Source: Dehalococcoidia bacterium
Lineage (GTDB): Bacteria; Chloroflexota; Dehalococcoidia; SHYD01
Assembly (NCBI GenBank): GCA_009692945.1
Contig: SHYD01000010.1
Coordinates: forward strand, 1 to 47,697
Reading direction: 5' to 3'
Length of the DNA stretch: 47,697 nucleotides
Numbering within the stretch: position 1 is the first letter of the stretch; the number at the start of each line of letters is the position of its first letter. The translations under genes were made by a program, and so were the position numbers. Positions 8,039-16,382 of this stretch are shown piece by piece. The notes beneath the pieces were generated by a model. It saw nothing but the letters and a program-made list of their open reading frames with translations. It was not told where the DNA came from and made no database searches.

Positions 8039-8934
8039 GGCGCCGCCGTTTCCAGCTGGCGCTTCAACGCGGCCAGCCCCGAATCCACATCCAGCGGGGA
8101 GCGTCCCAAGAGGCGCGTCACCTTCCCGACCACCAACCCGGAGTGTTTCGGCCGGGGGGCCGGCTGATACAACTCCGCCGTCGCCCCTCGCCGGATCAGT
8201 CCCGGGTCCAGCCCGAAGGTCCGGGCGATGCGGCAGCCAAAATCAAACCGGTTGATCGACTCCGAACCCGACGTGTGGAAAAGCCCGGAAGCTCCCAACC
8301 CGGCCAGACCGAGCAGAAGCGCCGCCAGGTCATCGGCGAGGGTGGGCGAACCGGTCTGGTCGGCAACCAGAGTGATGGGCCGTCCTGCTCGCAGTTCTCC
8401 GAGCACCCAGAAGACGAAATTTGAGCGGACTCCCGGCCCGGCCCCGTACAACACACTGGTGCGGGCGATGCAGGCTGCAGGACAGATGGCGACGATCCGG
8501 CGCTCCGCCTCCAGCTTGGTACGGCCGTAAGTCGAAAGGGGGTTGGTGTCGTCATGTTCGGCGTAGGGGCCGGATTCGCCGTCGAACACGTAATCGGTGG
8601 AGACTGCGATCAGGTGAGCTCCGGTGGCGGCGGCCGCCGTCGCCACGTGCCCGGACCCCGCCACGTTGATCGCCTCCGCCTCCTCAGGAGATGTCTCGCA
8701 GCGGTCAACCGCGGTCATGGCAGCAGTGTGAATGATGAGGTGGGGACGAACCCCCTGTACCAATGCCGCGACCGCCCGCCGGTCCCGGATGTCCACGGGG
8801 CGGAAATCATAGTCCAAGGGGGGACCATCCGGCGCCGCCCTCCCTAACCCCACCACCCGGTAGCGCTCCCTGGCCAGCCGGGCCAGTTTTGAGCCCAACA
8901 GGCCGGTGCTGCCGGTGATGAGTAGCGTGGGCAT
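8035..8934 (-). CDS. rfbD: dTDP-4-dehydrorhamnose reductase
   Basis: A 299-residue extended SDR. It has the NADPH-binding TGSTGLLG at residues 6-13, STDYVFDG (a signature of RmlD proteins) and the catalytic YGRTK. The family makes dTDP-L-rhamnose from dTDP-4-keto-L-rhamnose, which points to rhamnose in the exported glycan. The frame is open further upstream, but ATG 8934-8932 places the nucleotide-binding motif at the usual position, 14 bp after the ABC ATPase stop. The rmlA, rmlB and rmlC partners are not in the window. A related sugar reductase specificity is possible. Confidence 0.88.
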   Translation of the reverse strand: MPTLLITGSTGLLGSKLARLARERYRVVGLGRAAPDGPPLDYDFRPVDIRDRRAVAALVQGVRPHLIIHTAAMTAVDRCETSPEEAEAINVAGSGHVATAAAATGAHLIAVSTDYVFDGESGPYAEHDDTNPLSTYGRTKLEAERRIVAICPAACIARTSVLYGAGPGVRSNFVFWVLGELRAGRPITLVADQTGSPTLADDLAALLLGLAGLGASGLFHTSGSESINRFDFGCRIARTFGLDPGLIRRGATAELYQPAPRPKHSGLVVGKVTRLLGRSPLDVDSGLAALKRQLETAAP

Positions 8935-8948
8935 CGCGATGGGGCGGG

Positions 8949-9689
8949 TCAGTGGGCGGCCACTTCTAGGTATTGCTGCAGGACTCCGGCGGTGGGGCCG
9001 TCGGCGAGCAGGTGTCCTTGCTGCAGCAGGATGGTCCTTGGGCAAAATTTGCCGGCCAATGGCAGGTCATGGGTCACCAGGACCACCGTCATGCCCTGTT
9101 GCTGAAAACCCTGGATGGCCTCCAGACACTTGCGTTGGAAATGTTCGTCCCCCACCGCCAGGAGTTCGTCGATCAGGAACACATCGGCGTCGACGTGGAT
9201 GGCGGTCGAGAAGCCCAGACGCATGTACATTCCGGACGAGTAGTGCTTGACCGCAGTATCGATGAACCGCTCCAACTCTGCGAACTCCACGATCGCCGAC
9301 AAGCGGCGGTCCATCTCCCGGCCGGAGATGCCCATGATCGAGCCCAACAGGTAGATGTTCTCGCGGCCGGTGAGGTCGGGATGAAAACCGGCCCCCAGCT
9401 CAATGAGAGCCGCCACCCGCCCGGCCACCGCCACCGATCCGCTGGTCGGCTCGATGATGCGGCTGATGAGCTTGAGCGCGGTGCTCTTGCCGGATCCGTT
9501 GGGACCGATGATCCCCACGGTTTCCCCCGGTTCGATGCTGAAGCTGACGTCATGCAGCGCCCAGAACACTTCCCTGTCGCCGTTGCGCCGGTGGACCATG
9601 TTCACCAACGCTTCCTGAAACGAACGGGGTCGCTGGTGGTGGATGATGTACCGCTTAGCGACACCATCGAAGCGGATGGCAGGCGGCAT
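8949..9689 (-). CDS. Polysaccharide ABC exporter, ATP-binding subunit (Wzt type)
   Basis: A 246-residue ATPase with Walker A GPNGSGKST, ABC signature YSSGMYMRLGFS and Walker B DVFLIDE. The insert GRVAALIELGAGFHPDLTGREN is typical of O-antigen and teichoic acid exporters (Wzt/TagH). It ends without the extra C-terminal carbohydrate-recognition domain found in some Wzt proteins, so export probably does not depend on chain-end recognition. ATG 9689-9687 overlaps the permease stop by one base (TGATG). Together with the permease it flips or exports the lipid-linked glycan. Confidence 0.93.
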   Translation of the reverse strand: MPPAIRFDGVAKRYIIHHQRPRSFQEALVNMVHRRNGDREVFWALHDVSFSIEPGETVGIIGPNGSGKSTALKLISRIIEPTSGSVAVAGRVAALIELGAGFHPDLTGRENIYLLGSIMGISGREMDRRLSAIVEFAELERFIDTAVKHYSSGMYMRLGFSTAIHVDADVFLIDELLAVGDEHFQRKCLEAIQGFQQQGMTVVLVTHDLPLAGKFCPRTILLQQGHLLADGPTAGVLQQYLEVAAH

Positions 9690-10471
9690 CAGAGGGCTTC
9701 GACGAACCCGCGGCTGGCCCGCCGGAAGAAGACGTAACCGGCCACCAGCACCAACAGCGAAGTGGCGGCAGTTCGGGAGAAGAAATCGAGGTTGGTCATC
9801 CCTCCGTAGTAGAGGATATCGCGATAGGCGGCGATGAACGAAGCCGGAGGGTTGAGGACATACATGAGGCGGCTGTACAACGGGAAAACGTCTTCGATCC
9901 GGTAGAAGATGGGGGTCAGGAAGAACCAGGCCAGCATCAGAGTCTCCAGCACCGATGCGGTGTCGCGGAAATATACGTTGACCGCAGCCAGGAAGAGCGC
10001 GAGGCCCACGGTGAACACCACCTGCACCAAGATCACCAGCGGGAGCAGGAGCACGGTTGCAGAAAGCGGGACACGGTACAACATGATCATCCCGAAGAGC
10101 ACCACCAGAGAGAGCAGAAAATTGACGGCATTGGAGAGGACCGTCGCAATTGGCAGTACTTCCCGGGGGAAGTAGACCTTCTGCACCAGAGCAGCATTGC
10201 CGACCACCGAATTGATGGCTCCCAACAGGGCCGTGGTGTGGAGGTTCCAAGCGAGGATGCCGGTCAGGATGAATACTGGGAAATGCTGGATCGAGTTGTT
10301 CGTCAGCAGGACAGTGAAGACGATGGTGAAGACCACCATCATCAACAGCGGATTCAGCAGGCACCAAAGGAACCCCAGCGCTGAATTCCGGTAACGCAGC
10401 TTGAGGTCACGAACAACGAGGTTCTTGACCAGTTCCCGGTACGCATACAGTTCTCTCAGGTGTTCCCACAT
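9689..10471 (-). CDS. Polysaccharide ABC exporter, permease subunit (ABC-2, Wzm type)
   Basis: A 260-residue membrane protein with about six hydrophobic helices. The N-terminal amphipathic region YRELVKNLVVRDLKLRYRNS leads into LGFLWCLLNPLLMM, the coupling-helix signature of ABC-2 polysaccharide and teichoic acid permeases. It pairs with the ATPase that overlaps its stop codon. It lies 56 bp downstream of a glycosyltransferase, in the middle of the glycan cluster. Confidence 0.94.
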   Translation of the reverse strand: MWEHLRELYAYRELVKNLVVRDLKLRYRNSALGFLWCLLNPLLMMVVFTIVFTVLLTNNSIQHFPVFILTGILAWNLHTTALLGAINSVVGNAALVQKVYFPREVLPIATVLSNAVNFLLSLVVLFGMIMLYRVPLSATVLLLPLVILVQVVFTVGLALFLAAVNVYFRDTASVLETLMLAWFFLTPIFYRIEDVFPLYSRLMYVLNPPASFIAAYRDILYYGGMTNLDFFSRTAATSLLVLVAGYVFFRRASRGFVEAL

Positions 10472-10527
10472 CGAGGTTCAGGCCTTTACCAGTACAGCGA
10501 GCAGCCCTCGGGTGGCGCCAGCCTCCC

Positions 10528-11799
10528 TCAACGCGGGCGGGACGGCGACCGCTCGGCGGCAATTTCGTCGTACACCATGAGGAGTCGTTGTCCTGCGGCG
10601 TCCCAAGAAAACTGCTCGGCGGCCCGTTGTCTCAGTTGGGAACCTCTGGCGGCACGCAGTGGCCCGTCGTCCAAGATCCGGGCCAACGCTGCGGCAAGAC
10701 CCTCGGCGTCCGGCGAGGACGCGTACTCGCCGTGGGGACCCAGCAATTCATTCGCTACCGGCGTGTTCAGGGCCACGGTGGGAAGGCCCACCGCCATGTA
10801 GTTTAGCAGCTTCCCATTGCCCTCGGTCTCTGAGAGCTTCGGCGAGACCGCGATGTCCCCGAGAGCGAGGTGGAGGGGCGCCTCTTCGTACAGGATTCGC
10901 CCGGTGAAGGTGGTGTGGCCCGCCAGGCCCATCTGTTCGGCCTGCCGCCGGTAATCGTCCTCTCCGGGGAACCCCATGATGAGGAAATGAACGGGGCGGC
11001 CTTCAGCGATCAGGCGCGCCGCCGCCTCCAGCAGGAGACCGGTCCCCTGGTAGCCCGCCAGCAGTCCCAGATAGACCACGATGCTGCGCCCTTCCGGGAT
11101 CCCCAACGAGCGCCGCCGCTGCTCCAGGACCTCGGGGACAAAGCGGCCGGCGGGGATGAAGAACTCGGTGTCGACGCTGTCCGTCAGGGTAACGATACGC
11201 CGCTCGGGGTATCCGAACTCCTGCACCAGCAGATCGGTGGCATTGCGCGAGCTGGTAAGAATACGGTCCGCCATGAAATCGATCACCCGCTCGAGCCGCC
11301 GCAACGGGCGGTACAACAGGCTGCGCCGGGAGAGAAACCCGTGATCGACCATCTCGCTGGTCAGGCTGCCCTGAAAATCGAACAGCAGCGGAACACCAAG
11401 GACCCGGCTGAGGGGGTACCCGATGAGTGCGCCTTCATGCAGGTGGGCGTGGATGACGTCGGGCCGAAACTGGCGTGCCGCCTGTGCCGACTTGAGGGTC
11501 AGCAGCGCGTCGTAGTACAGCTTATGCAGGTTCGATCCCACCTGGACGGTCCGCTGCCAAGGGGTGTTCATGGCTCGCCGGACATCCAGCCCCGGAAGGT
11601 CACGGCCGGTGTGGTAGGTGCAGATGGCCACCTGCTGGCCCGACCGCATCAGGGCGCGTGTCTCCTCAAGGATCCGGACGTGGCAACCGTAATCGGCAAA
11701 GAAAGAGGTCGGCGCGATCTTCAGGATCCGCCTTCCTCCGTTGGCATGGGTGTCGCCGGCAAAGCCCGCCGCCCCCGGCGATTGCGATGTCAGCGCCAC
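10528..11799 (-). CDS. Family 4 glycosyltransferase (GT-B fold)
   Basis: A 423-residue protein. The acceptor domain begins LKIAPTSFFADYGCHVRILEE, and PDVIHAHLHEGALIGYP follows. The donor domain has VVYLGLLAGYQGTGLLLEAA, FLIMGFPGEDDYR and SPKLSETEGNGKLLNYMAVGLPTVA, with the acidic E-x-EGNGK segment in the GT4 nucleotide-sugar site. The start (GTG 11799) gives a 24-residue polar leader, so an internal start is possible. It is the first gene of the polysaccharide cluster in transcription order. Confidence 0.92.
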   Translation of the reverse strand: MALTSQSPGAAGFAGDTHANGGRRILKIAPTSFFADYGCHVRILEETRALMRSGQQVAICTYHTGRDLPGLDVRRAMNTPWQRTVQVGSNLHKLYYDALLTLKSAQAARQFRPDVIHAHLHEGALIGYPLSRVLGVPLLFDFQGSLTSEMVDHGFLSRRSLLYRPLRRLERVIDFMADRILTSSRNATDLLVQEFGYPERRIVTLTDSVDTEFFIPAGRFVPEVLEQRRRSLGIPEGRSIVVYLGLLAGYQGTGLLLEAAARLIAEGRPVHFLIMGFPGEDDYRRQAEQMGLAGHTTFTGRILYEEAPLHLALGDIAVSPKLSETEGNGKLLNYMAVGLPTVALNTPVANELLGPHGEYASSPDAEGLAAALARILDDGPLRAARGSQLRQRAAEQFSWDAAGQRLLMVYDEIAAERSPSRPR

Positions 11800-11863
11800 A
11801 GGGCAAGCCCATCGCTACCGTCAGGCGCAACCCGCAGGCTTAAGGGGACCAGCAAAGAGGGGA

Positions 11864-12100
11864 CTAGCGCAGGCGCGCGGCGTGGTTGCTGCCGTTGCTG
11901 ATCGGTTCGTTAACGTAAACGTCGCCATTCCTGATCTTGAGGTTGAACCCGCAATCGGGATTGGTGCATACCCACGCTTTGTAGTGGATCGCCGCACCCT
12001 GGCTACCGAAGTCCGAAAGGGGAACCAAGTCACCGGCACTGCATTTCTGACAACGGGGAAAAACCAAGGGTTCCACCGGCCACCTCCCATCCGAAATCAC
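11864..12100 (-). CDS. Small zinc-ribbon protein of unknown function
   Basis: A 78-residue product from GTG 12100-12098; an upstream start at 12151 would give 95 residues. It contains CQKC and, 25 residues on, CTNPDCGF, a four-cysteine zinc ribbon around a hydrophobic core, and ends in a charged tail. No enzyme domain is visible. It sits between ispF and the glycan cluster, facing the same way, and may be co-transcribed. The chosen start places about 20 residues before the first Cys pair. Confidence 0.72.
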   Translation of the reverse strand: MISDGRWPVEPLVFPRCQKCSAGDLVPLSDFGSQGAAIHYKAWVCTNPDCGFNLKIRNGDVYVNEPISNGSNHAARLR

Positions 12101-12187
12101 GAGCGTGAGTATACCCGCTCCACCTGACTGCGGGCAACAACAAAACGTCAACGCGCACCGTGGGTGTTCCGCCTGCTGGCTTGGCGG

Positions 12188-12661
12188 TCAGACCTCAGCG
12201 AGCAAAACCACCACGTGCGCCGCGACCGCGCGGCCCTGACCAATGGCCTCCAGCCCCTCGTTGGTCTTGGCCTTAACGCTCACCATCGCGGCGTCGAGCC
12301 CCAGCAGTCCGGCGACGGCGGCGCGGATGCCCGCTATATGCGGAGCAAGCAGCGGCCGTTCAACCACGATGGTCGAATCCATATTATGGGGGGTCAACCC
12401 CGTGGCCCGCACCATGTGGAGCACCCGCTCTACCAAGACGCCGCTGGGAACGTCGCGCCATTGGGGGTCCGAGGGAGGGAAATGGGCGCCGATGTCTCCT
12501 AGGCCGGCAGCTCCTAACAATGCGTCGATCAGCGCGTGAAGCAGGGGGTCACCGTCGCTGTGACCGGCCGGGCCCTGAGCGTGAGGAACCGTAACCCCTC
12601 CGAGCACGAAGGGCCGGCCGCCCACCAAGCGGTGGATGTCGTACCCGATTCCCACGCGCAA
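12188..12661 (-). CDS. ispF: 2-C-methyl-D-erythritol 2,4-cyclodiphosphate synthase
   Basis: A 157-residue protein, the usual IspF length. It has the zinc-binding GYDIHRL near the N-terminus, HSDGDPLLHALIDALLGAAGLGDIGAHFP (the IspF signature with the metal His and the flexible loop) and KAKTNEGLEAIGQGRA at the C-terminus. It closes CDP-ME-2-phosphate to the cyclic diphosphate with release of CMP, the fifth step of the MEP isoprenoid pathway. It starts at TTG 12661 or GTG 12655, 12-18 bp after the ispD stop. Confidence 0.97.
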   Translation of the reverse strand: MRVGIGYDIHRLVGGRPFVLGGVTVPHAQGPAGHSDGDPLLHALIDALLGAAGLGDIGAHFPPSDPQWRDVPSGVLVERVLHMVRATGLTPHNMDSTIVVERPLLAPHIAGIRAAVAGLLGLDAAMVSVKAKTNEGLEAIGQGRAVAAHVVVLLAEV

Positions 12662-12673
12662 ATCGGGCCGCGC

Positions 12674-13387
12674 TCAGCAGCCCGGCGTGGGGGACCGCCG
12701 AAGGAGGCAGGGTACGATCCGCTCCAGATCCTGGGGGACGGTAACCTTCACATTCTCAGATTCGCCGGGGAAAACGCAGACCGGCACGCCCGTCTGTTCC
12801 ACCTGCATGGCGTCGTCGGTCACATCCTCCAGCACCCGTTCGTGGGCCGACCACAGGAGCTCGCGCCGGAATACCTGAGGGGTCTGCACCGCGTAGAACT
12901 CAGCGCGGTCAACGGTACCTGTGATTCTTCCGCCGGAATCGACGCGTTTCAACGTGTCGCTGACCGGCAGGCCGGGAACGGCTGCGCCGGTCTCCTGGGC
13001 AGCCGCCAGGCCTCTTTCCAGCAACTCCGGGGTAAAGCACGGGCGCGCGCCATCATGCACTGCCACCCAGGACCACCGGCCAAGGCGCCAAAGCGCCTCC
13101 CGAACCGAGTCCTGACGCCTGGCTCCGCCGCGGCAGACCTGGGAGACCTTCTGCCATCCCGACTGCCGCAGCAGTGCCCGGCCTTCCATGATGCTGTGCC
13201 GTTCCACCGCAACCACGATTTCGTTGACGAGGGGAGAGCGTTCAAACGCATCGATGGTCCACCAGAGCAGCGGTCTGCCAGCGACCGGCGTGAATATCTT
13301 GTCGATGCCGCCCATGCGCTGGCTCTTGCCCGCCGCCACGATGATGACCCCAAGGCCCTCCCGGCCCGATGCGGAGTCTTGAGCCAC
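12674..13387 (-). CDS. ispD: 2-C-methyl-D-erythritol 4-phosphate cytidylyltransferase
   Basis: A 237-residue nucleotidyltransferase with VIIVAAGKSQRMGG (the CTP-binding glycine loop and catalytic Lys/Arg), VAVHDGARPC and AVQTPQVFRRE, all typical of IspD. It couples CTP to MEP, two steps before IspF. It begins at GTG 13387, two bases after the PIN/TRAM gene's stop. The ispD-ispF pair behind a PIN/TRAM protein (YacL-like) is a common arrangement in Gram-positive-type genomes. Confidence 0.97.
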   Translation of the reverse strand: MAQDSASGREGLGVIIVAAGKSQRMGGIDKIFTPVAGRPLLWWTIDAFERSPLVNEIVVAVERHSIMEGRALLRQSGWQKVSQVCRGGARRQDSVREALWRLGRWSWVAVHDGARPCFTPELLERGLAAAQETGAAVPGLPVSDTLKRVDSGGRITGTVDRAEFYAVQTPQVFRRELLWSAHERVLEDVTDDAMQVEQTGVPVCVFPGESENVKVTVPQDLERIVPCLLRRSPTPGC

Positions 13388-13389
13388 GC

Positions 13390-14439
13390 CTATTCTGACT
13401 TCTGCTGGGCAAAGATCATGCGTCCGGCCACGGTCTGGAGGACCCTGGTCACCACCACCACCAGCGATTGGCCAAGATGCCGTTTGCCCGCTTCCACCAC
13501 CACCATCGTCCCGTCCTCCAGGAAGCCAACGCCCTGTCCGGCTTCCTTGCCCTCCTGGATAACGCGCACCTCAAGCTCCTCGCCGGGCAACACCACCGAC
13601 TTTACGGCGTTCGCAAGTTCATTGATATTGAGGGTACGGACTCCTTGGACCTCGGCCACCCGGTTCAGGTTGTAGTCGTTCGTGATGATCGGGCCACGCA
13701 GGGCTCGCGCCAGCTTGATCAGCTTGGCGTCGACTTCGATGGTGTCCTCAAAGTCGATGTCGGAGATGGTGATGGGGACGGTCGCATCCTTGCGGAGCTT
13801 GTTCAGCATCTCAAGCCCACGCCGGCCGCGGTTTCGGCGCAGGGAGTCCGAAGAATCGGCGATATGCCTCAACTCGTCAAGTACGAACCTGGGTACCACC
13901 AGCGTCCCCTGCACGAACCCCGTCTGGCTGATGTCGGCGATACGTCCATCGATAATAGCGCTGGTATCGACAATCATCTGGGTAGAGGCGTAGCCCTTTC
14001 CGTCGAAACCTCCCATTGAAACGAAGCTCCCGACCGCCTGGACCATGTCCTGTTGCCGCATCACCATCACCGAGGTGCACACGTAGCAACTCAAAGCGGC
14101 CGCACCCAACGGGAGCCAACTGCCCGCCTCCCCGGGCAACATGGACAGCGGCACTGCCAGCAGCACCGAGATCACCAACCCAATGACCAGACCGACGACC
14201 CCGGTAAAGAGGATGTTAGCCGGGAGTTGCTTAATCTGCACCCGGATCCAGTTGAATGGATGACTCGTAAAATATGGAGTCAACAGCAACCCGAGCGCCG
14301 CCCCGGCCAGCGCCATCGAGACCACCGACTGGTTCTCGCGGAGCGTTCGAAACGGACCGGCAATGCCCTCGCCCATCTTGAAACCCACCACGGCGAAGAC
14401 CACCATCCCCACCAACCTCATCAGGAAAACCACAGACAC
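13390..14439 (-). CDS. Membrane-anchored PIN/TRAM-domain protein (YacL-like)
   Basis: A 349-residue protein. About four N-terminal transmembrane helices (to about residue 130) are followed by a PIN nuclease fold (IVDTSAIIDGRIADI, VPRFVLDELRHIADS, DFEDTIEVDAKLIKLA, IITNDYNLNRVA), which supplies the acidic metal-binding residues. A C-terminal TRAM domain (EELEVRVIQEGKEAGQGVGFL) probably binds RNA. The family is conserved in Firmicutes and Chloroflexota and is thought to act on RNA. The GTG start has a strong Shine-Dalgarno, GAGGTGA, at 14452-14446. It heads the ispD-ispF transcription unit. Confidence 0.93.
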   Translation of the reverse strand: MSVVFLMRLVGMVVFAVVGFKMGEGIAGPFRTLRENQSVVSMALAGAALGLLLTPYFTSHPFNWIRVQIKQLPANILFTGVVGLVIGLVISVLLAVPLSMLPGEAGSWLPLGAAALSCYVCTSVMVMRQQDMVQAVGSFVSMGGFDGKGYASTQMIVDTSAIIDGRIADISQTGFVQGTLVVPRFVLDELRHIADSSDSLRRNRGRRGLEMLNKLRKDATVPITISDIDFEDTIEVDAKLIKLARALRGPIITNDYNLNRVAEVQGVRTLNINELANAVKSVVLPGEELEVRVIQEGKEAGQGVGFLEDGTMVVVEAGKRHLGQSLVVVVTRVLQTVAGRMIFAQQKSE

Positions 14440-14863
14440 GCTGTTTCACCTCAATTCCGATGCCGACTGCATCCGCCGCGCCACCACCAACCCCGCTCAG
14501 ATCAACTGTCTTTTTGAACAGGCTTGTTTGGAAAAGTAACATGAGCGTCAATAATGCGTCAAGTTGGGGCGTTCCAAGGATCCAATCTTCCAATGCACCA
14601 CGCGGACCGCCACGCCGAGGCCATGGCCCATCTCGAATTCGCCATTCGCCAAGTTCCGGGCGACGAGGATGACGCCATCGCTGGATCTTGGCCTGCACAC
14701 CGCACCGGGGAACTCGAGCCCGCTCCCGTGCTGCGGAAATCTGTTGCGATCTGTGGATGCCTTCCAAATTCCTGGCACTTTAGACGCCGGCCTCGCCCAG
14801 CCCGTATACTTGAGGCACTGAACCTTATCCCCCACTGAGCGCGACGGACAAAAGGATTCCTAA
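14440..14863. other. Divergent intergenic region without a gene
   Basis: This is 424 bp between two divergent genes. I see no ORF with family features, no tRNA and no copy of the repeat families. It must carry the promoters of the leftward PIN/TRAM-ispDF unit and of the rightward SufT-like gene. The lower-GC stretch at 14500-14560 is the likeliest leftward promoter area, but no convincing hexamer pair was found there. Confidence 0.5.
14805..14810 (+). promoter_or_regulatory. Possible -10 box of the SufT-like gene
   Basis: TATACT lies 54 bp before the start codon. The -35 region (TTTAGA-like, 20 bp upstream) is poor, so the call is tentative. Confidence 0.35.
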
Positions 14864-15163
14864 ATGATAACCGAGGAGATGGTTTTGGAGGTCATGAAGG
14901 ACGTTTACGACCCCGAGATTCCGGTCAACGTGGTTGACTTAGGCCTGGTGTATGACCTGAAGGTGGAAGATGACTATGTCTACATCACCTTGACCATGAC
15001 CTCTCCGGGTTGCCCCTTCGGCGATCAGCTCAAGACCGAGACTCGGGAGCGGATCATCAGCGGCACCGGCGCCAAGGAGGCCGAGGTCACCATGGTCATC
15101 GAACCCCCATGGAACCCGTCGATGATGACCGACGACGCCCGCAAAGCGCTGGGGATGTTCTGA
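14864..15163 (+). CDS. MIP18/SufT-like (DUF59) iron-sulfur assembly protein
   Basis: A 99-residue single-domain protein with DVYDPEIPVNVVDLGLVYDL, the DUF59 signature, and the conserved Cys in TSPGCPFGDQL. It ends in EPPWNPSMMTDDARKALGMF. Family members (SufT, PaaD, MIP18) help mature or deliver Fe-S clusters. No other suf genes are adjacent, so it appears to be a stand-alone accessory factor. ATG 14864 follows AAAGGA at suitable spacing. A strong terminator follows at 15197. Confidence 0.93.
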   Translation: MITEEMVLEVMKDVYDPEIPVNVVDLGLVYDLKVEDDYVYITLTMTSPGCPFGDQLKTETRERIISGTGAKEAEVTMVIEPPWNPSMMTDDARKALGMF

Positions 15164-15196
15164 AAAAACCGGCCGATCTCTCGAACTGATCAAGGC

Positions 15197-15226
15197 GCCC
15201 CCGGCAAACCGGGGGCGGTCCTTTTT
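15197..15226 (+). terminator. Intrinsic terminator after the SufT-like gene
   Basis: Perfect 8-bp stem GCCCCCGG (15197-15204) and CCGGGGGC (15209-15216), CAAA loop, then TTTTT at 15222-15226. It separates this rightward gene from the converging leftward enolase gene. Confidence 0.85.
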
Positions 15227-15247
15227 GTTGGCGATTGGGGGGTGTGC

Positions 15248-16330
15248 TCACATCTTCCAGCGGGCGATGGCGGCCATGTCTAATTCGAGGCCGTGGCCTG
15301 GTTTCTCGGTCAAAACCAGTTCGCCGTTCTCCAACGCAGGCGTCTCCTTGAACAGCGGGATCGACCAGGGCATGTACTCGGTAGTCAGCCCGTTGGGGAC
15401 CGCCGCGATGAGGTGGGCGTGCACCTCTGGCAGCAGGTGGCTCGCCACCGGAACACCATAGGTTTCGGCCACCGCAGCCGCCTTGCGCCATTCCGTGATG
15501 CCGCCCACCCGCAGCAGGTCGATCATGGCGATGTCGACGCAGCCCTCGCCGATGAGGCGGAGGAACGGCTCTTTGCCGTAGTGGTACTCGCCAGCACAGA
15601 TGGCGGTGTCGAGCGCTGCCGCCACCCGGGCGCTGCCGGCGAAGTCCTGGTGCGGCACCGGGTCCTCGATCCAGTAGTAGTTGAAGGGCTCCAGGCGTCG
15701 GCCCATGGTGATGGCCTGAGGCGGCGACCAGCCCTGGTTGATGTCGACCATCAACTGGATGTCGTCGCCGATGGCGGAGCGCACGGCCTGGGCGCGGCGC
15801 ACCTCGTCCTCGGCGCGCTGCTCGCCGCCGAGGCGCATCTTCATCGCCTTCCAGCCCTGCTTCACGATGCTTTCAGCCGACTGACCCAACTCCGATGGGG
15901 AGAAGTTGCGCCACAGCGCCCCGCTGAAGTAGGCCGGCGCACGATTGCGGCGCCCGCCGAGCAGGCGGTACAGGGGCTGCCCGTACGCCTTGCCGGCGAT
16001 ATCCCACAGGGCGATGTCGATGGCCGCCTGGACCATGTTAAACAGGCCGAAGGGTCCCTCCCAGGAGAAGGCCCGGTGCAATTTGGCGGCGATGCGCTCG
16101 GTCTCCAGCGGGTTCTCCCCCAGCAACTCCTCTGACAGATCATCCAGCGCCGCTTTCATGGAGTTGAACCCCTTGGGCGAGATGGAGAAGCAGTAGCCGA
16201 GACCCACCAATCCGTCGTCGGTGTAGGCTTGGAGGATGGCGTGGGGCGCCGTTTTCACCAGGTTGCCCGCCAGAAAGGGCACCTCCAGCGGCACATTCAC
16301 CGCCATGGTCTCCACCCGCGTTACCTTCAT
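15248..16330 (-). CDS. Mandelate racemase/muconate-lactonizing-type enolase-superfamily enzyme
   Basis: A 360-residue protein. The N-terminal capping domain (to about 130) precedes a TIM barrel with K-A-M-K-M-R (Lys164, Arg166), metal ligands Asp196 (VDINQGW), Glu222 (WIEDP) and Glu248 (CAGEY), and the late His in SHLLPEVHAHL. These enzymes remove a proton next to a carboxylate and then racemise, dehydrate or lactonise; the second base is Arg instead of the usual Lys, so substrate cannot be assigned. ATG 16330-16328 follows GAAGGAGA. SAR202-type Chloroflexota are known for many paralogues of this superfamily. It lies last in the argS-led gene string. Confidence 0.9.
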   Translation of the reverse strand: MKVTRVETMAVNVPLEVPFLAGNLVKTAPHAILQAYTDDGLVGLGYCFSISPKGFNSMKAALDDLSEELLGENPLETERIAAKLHRAFSWEGPFGLFNMVQAAIDIALWDIAGKAYGQPLYRLLGGRRNRAPAYFSGALWRNFSPSELGQSAESIVKQGWKAMKMRLGGEQRAEDEVRRAQAVRSAIGDDIQLMVDINQGWSPPQAITMGRRLEPFNYYWIEDPVPHQDFAGSARVAAALDTAICAGEYHYGKEPFLRLIGEGCVDIAMIDLLRVGGITEWRKAAAVAETYGVPVASHLLPEVHAHLIAAVPNGLTTEYMPWSIPLFKETPALENGELVLTEKPGHGLELDMAAIARWKM

Positions 16331-16382
16331 CTCGGTCTCCTTCTCCCGGCGAACCGGGTGCAACAGCTCCGCTCGGGCCGGG

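Noticed and set aside
14231-14767. 178-codon open frame on the minus strand across the divergent region
   Set aside because: It overlaps the PIN/TRAM gene in another frame and has no family features; the intergenic part is best left as promoter DNA.
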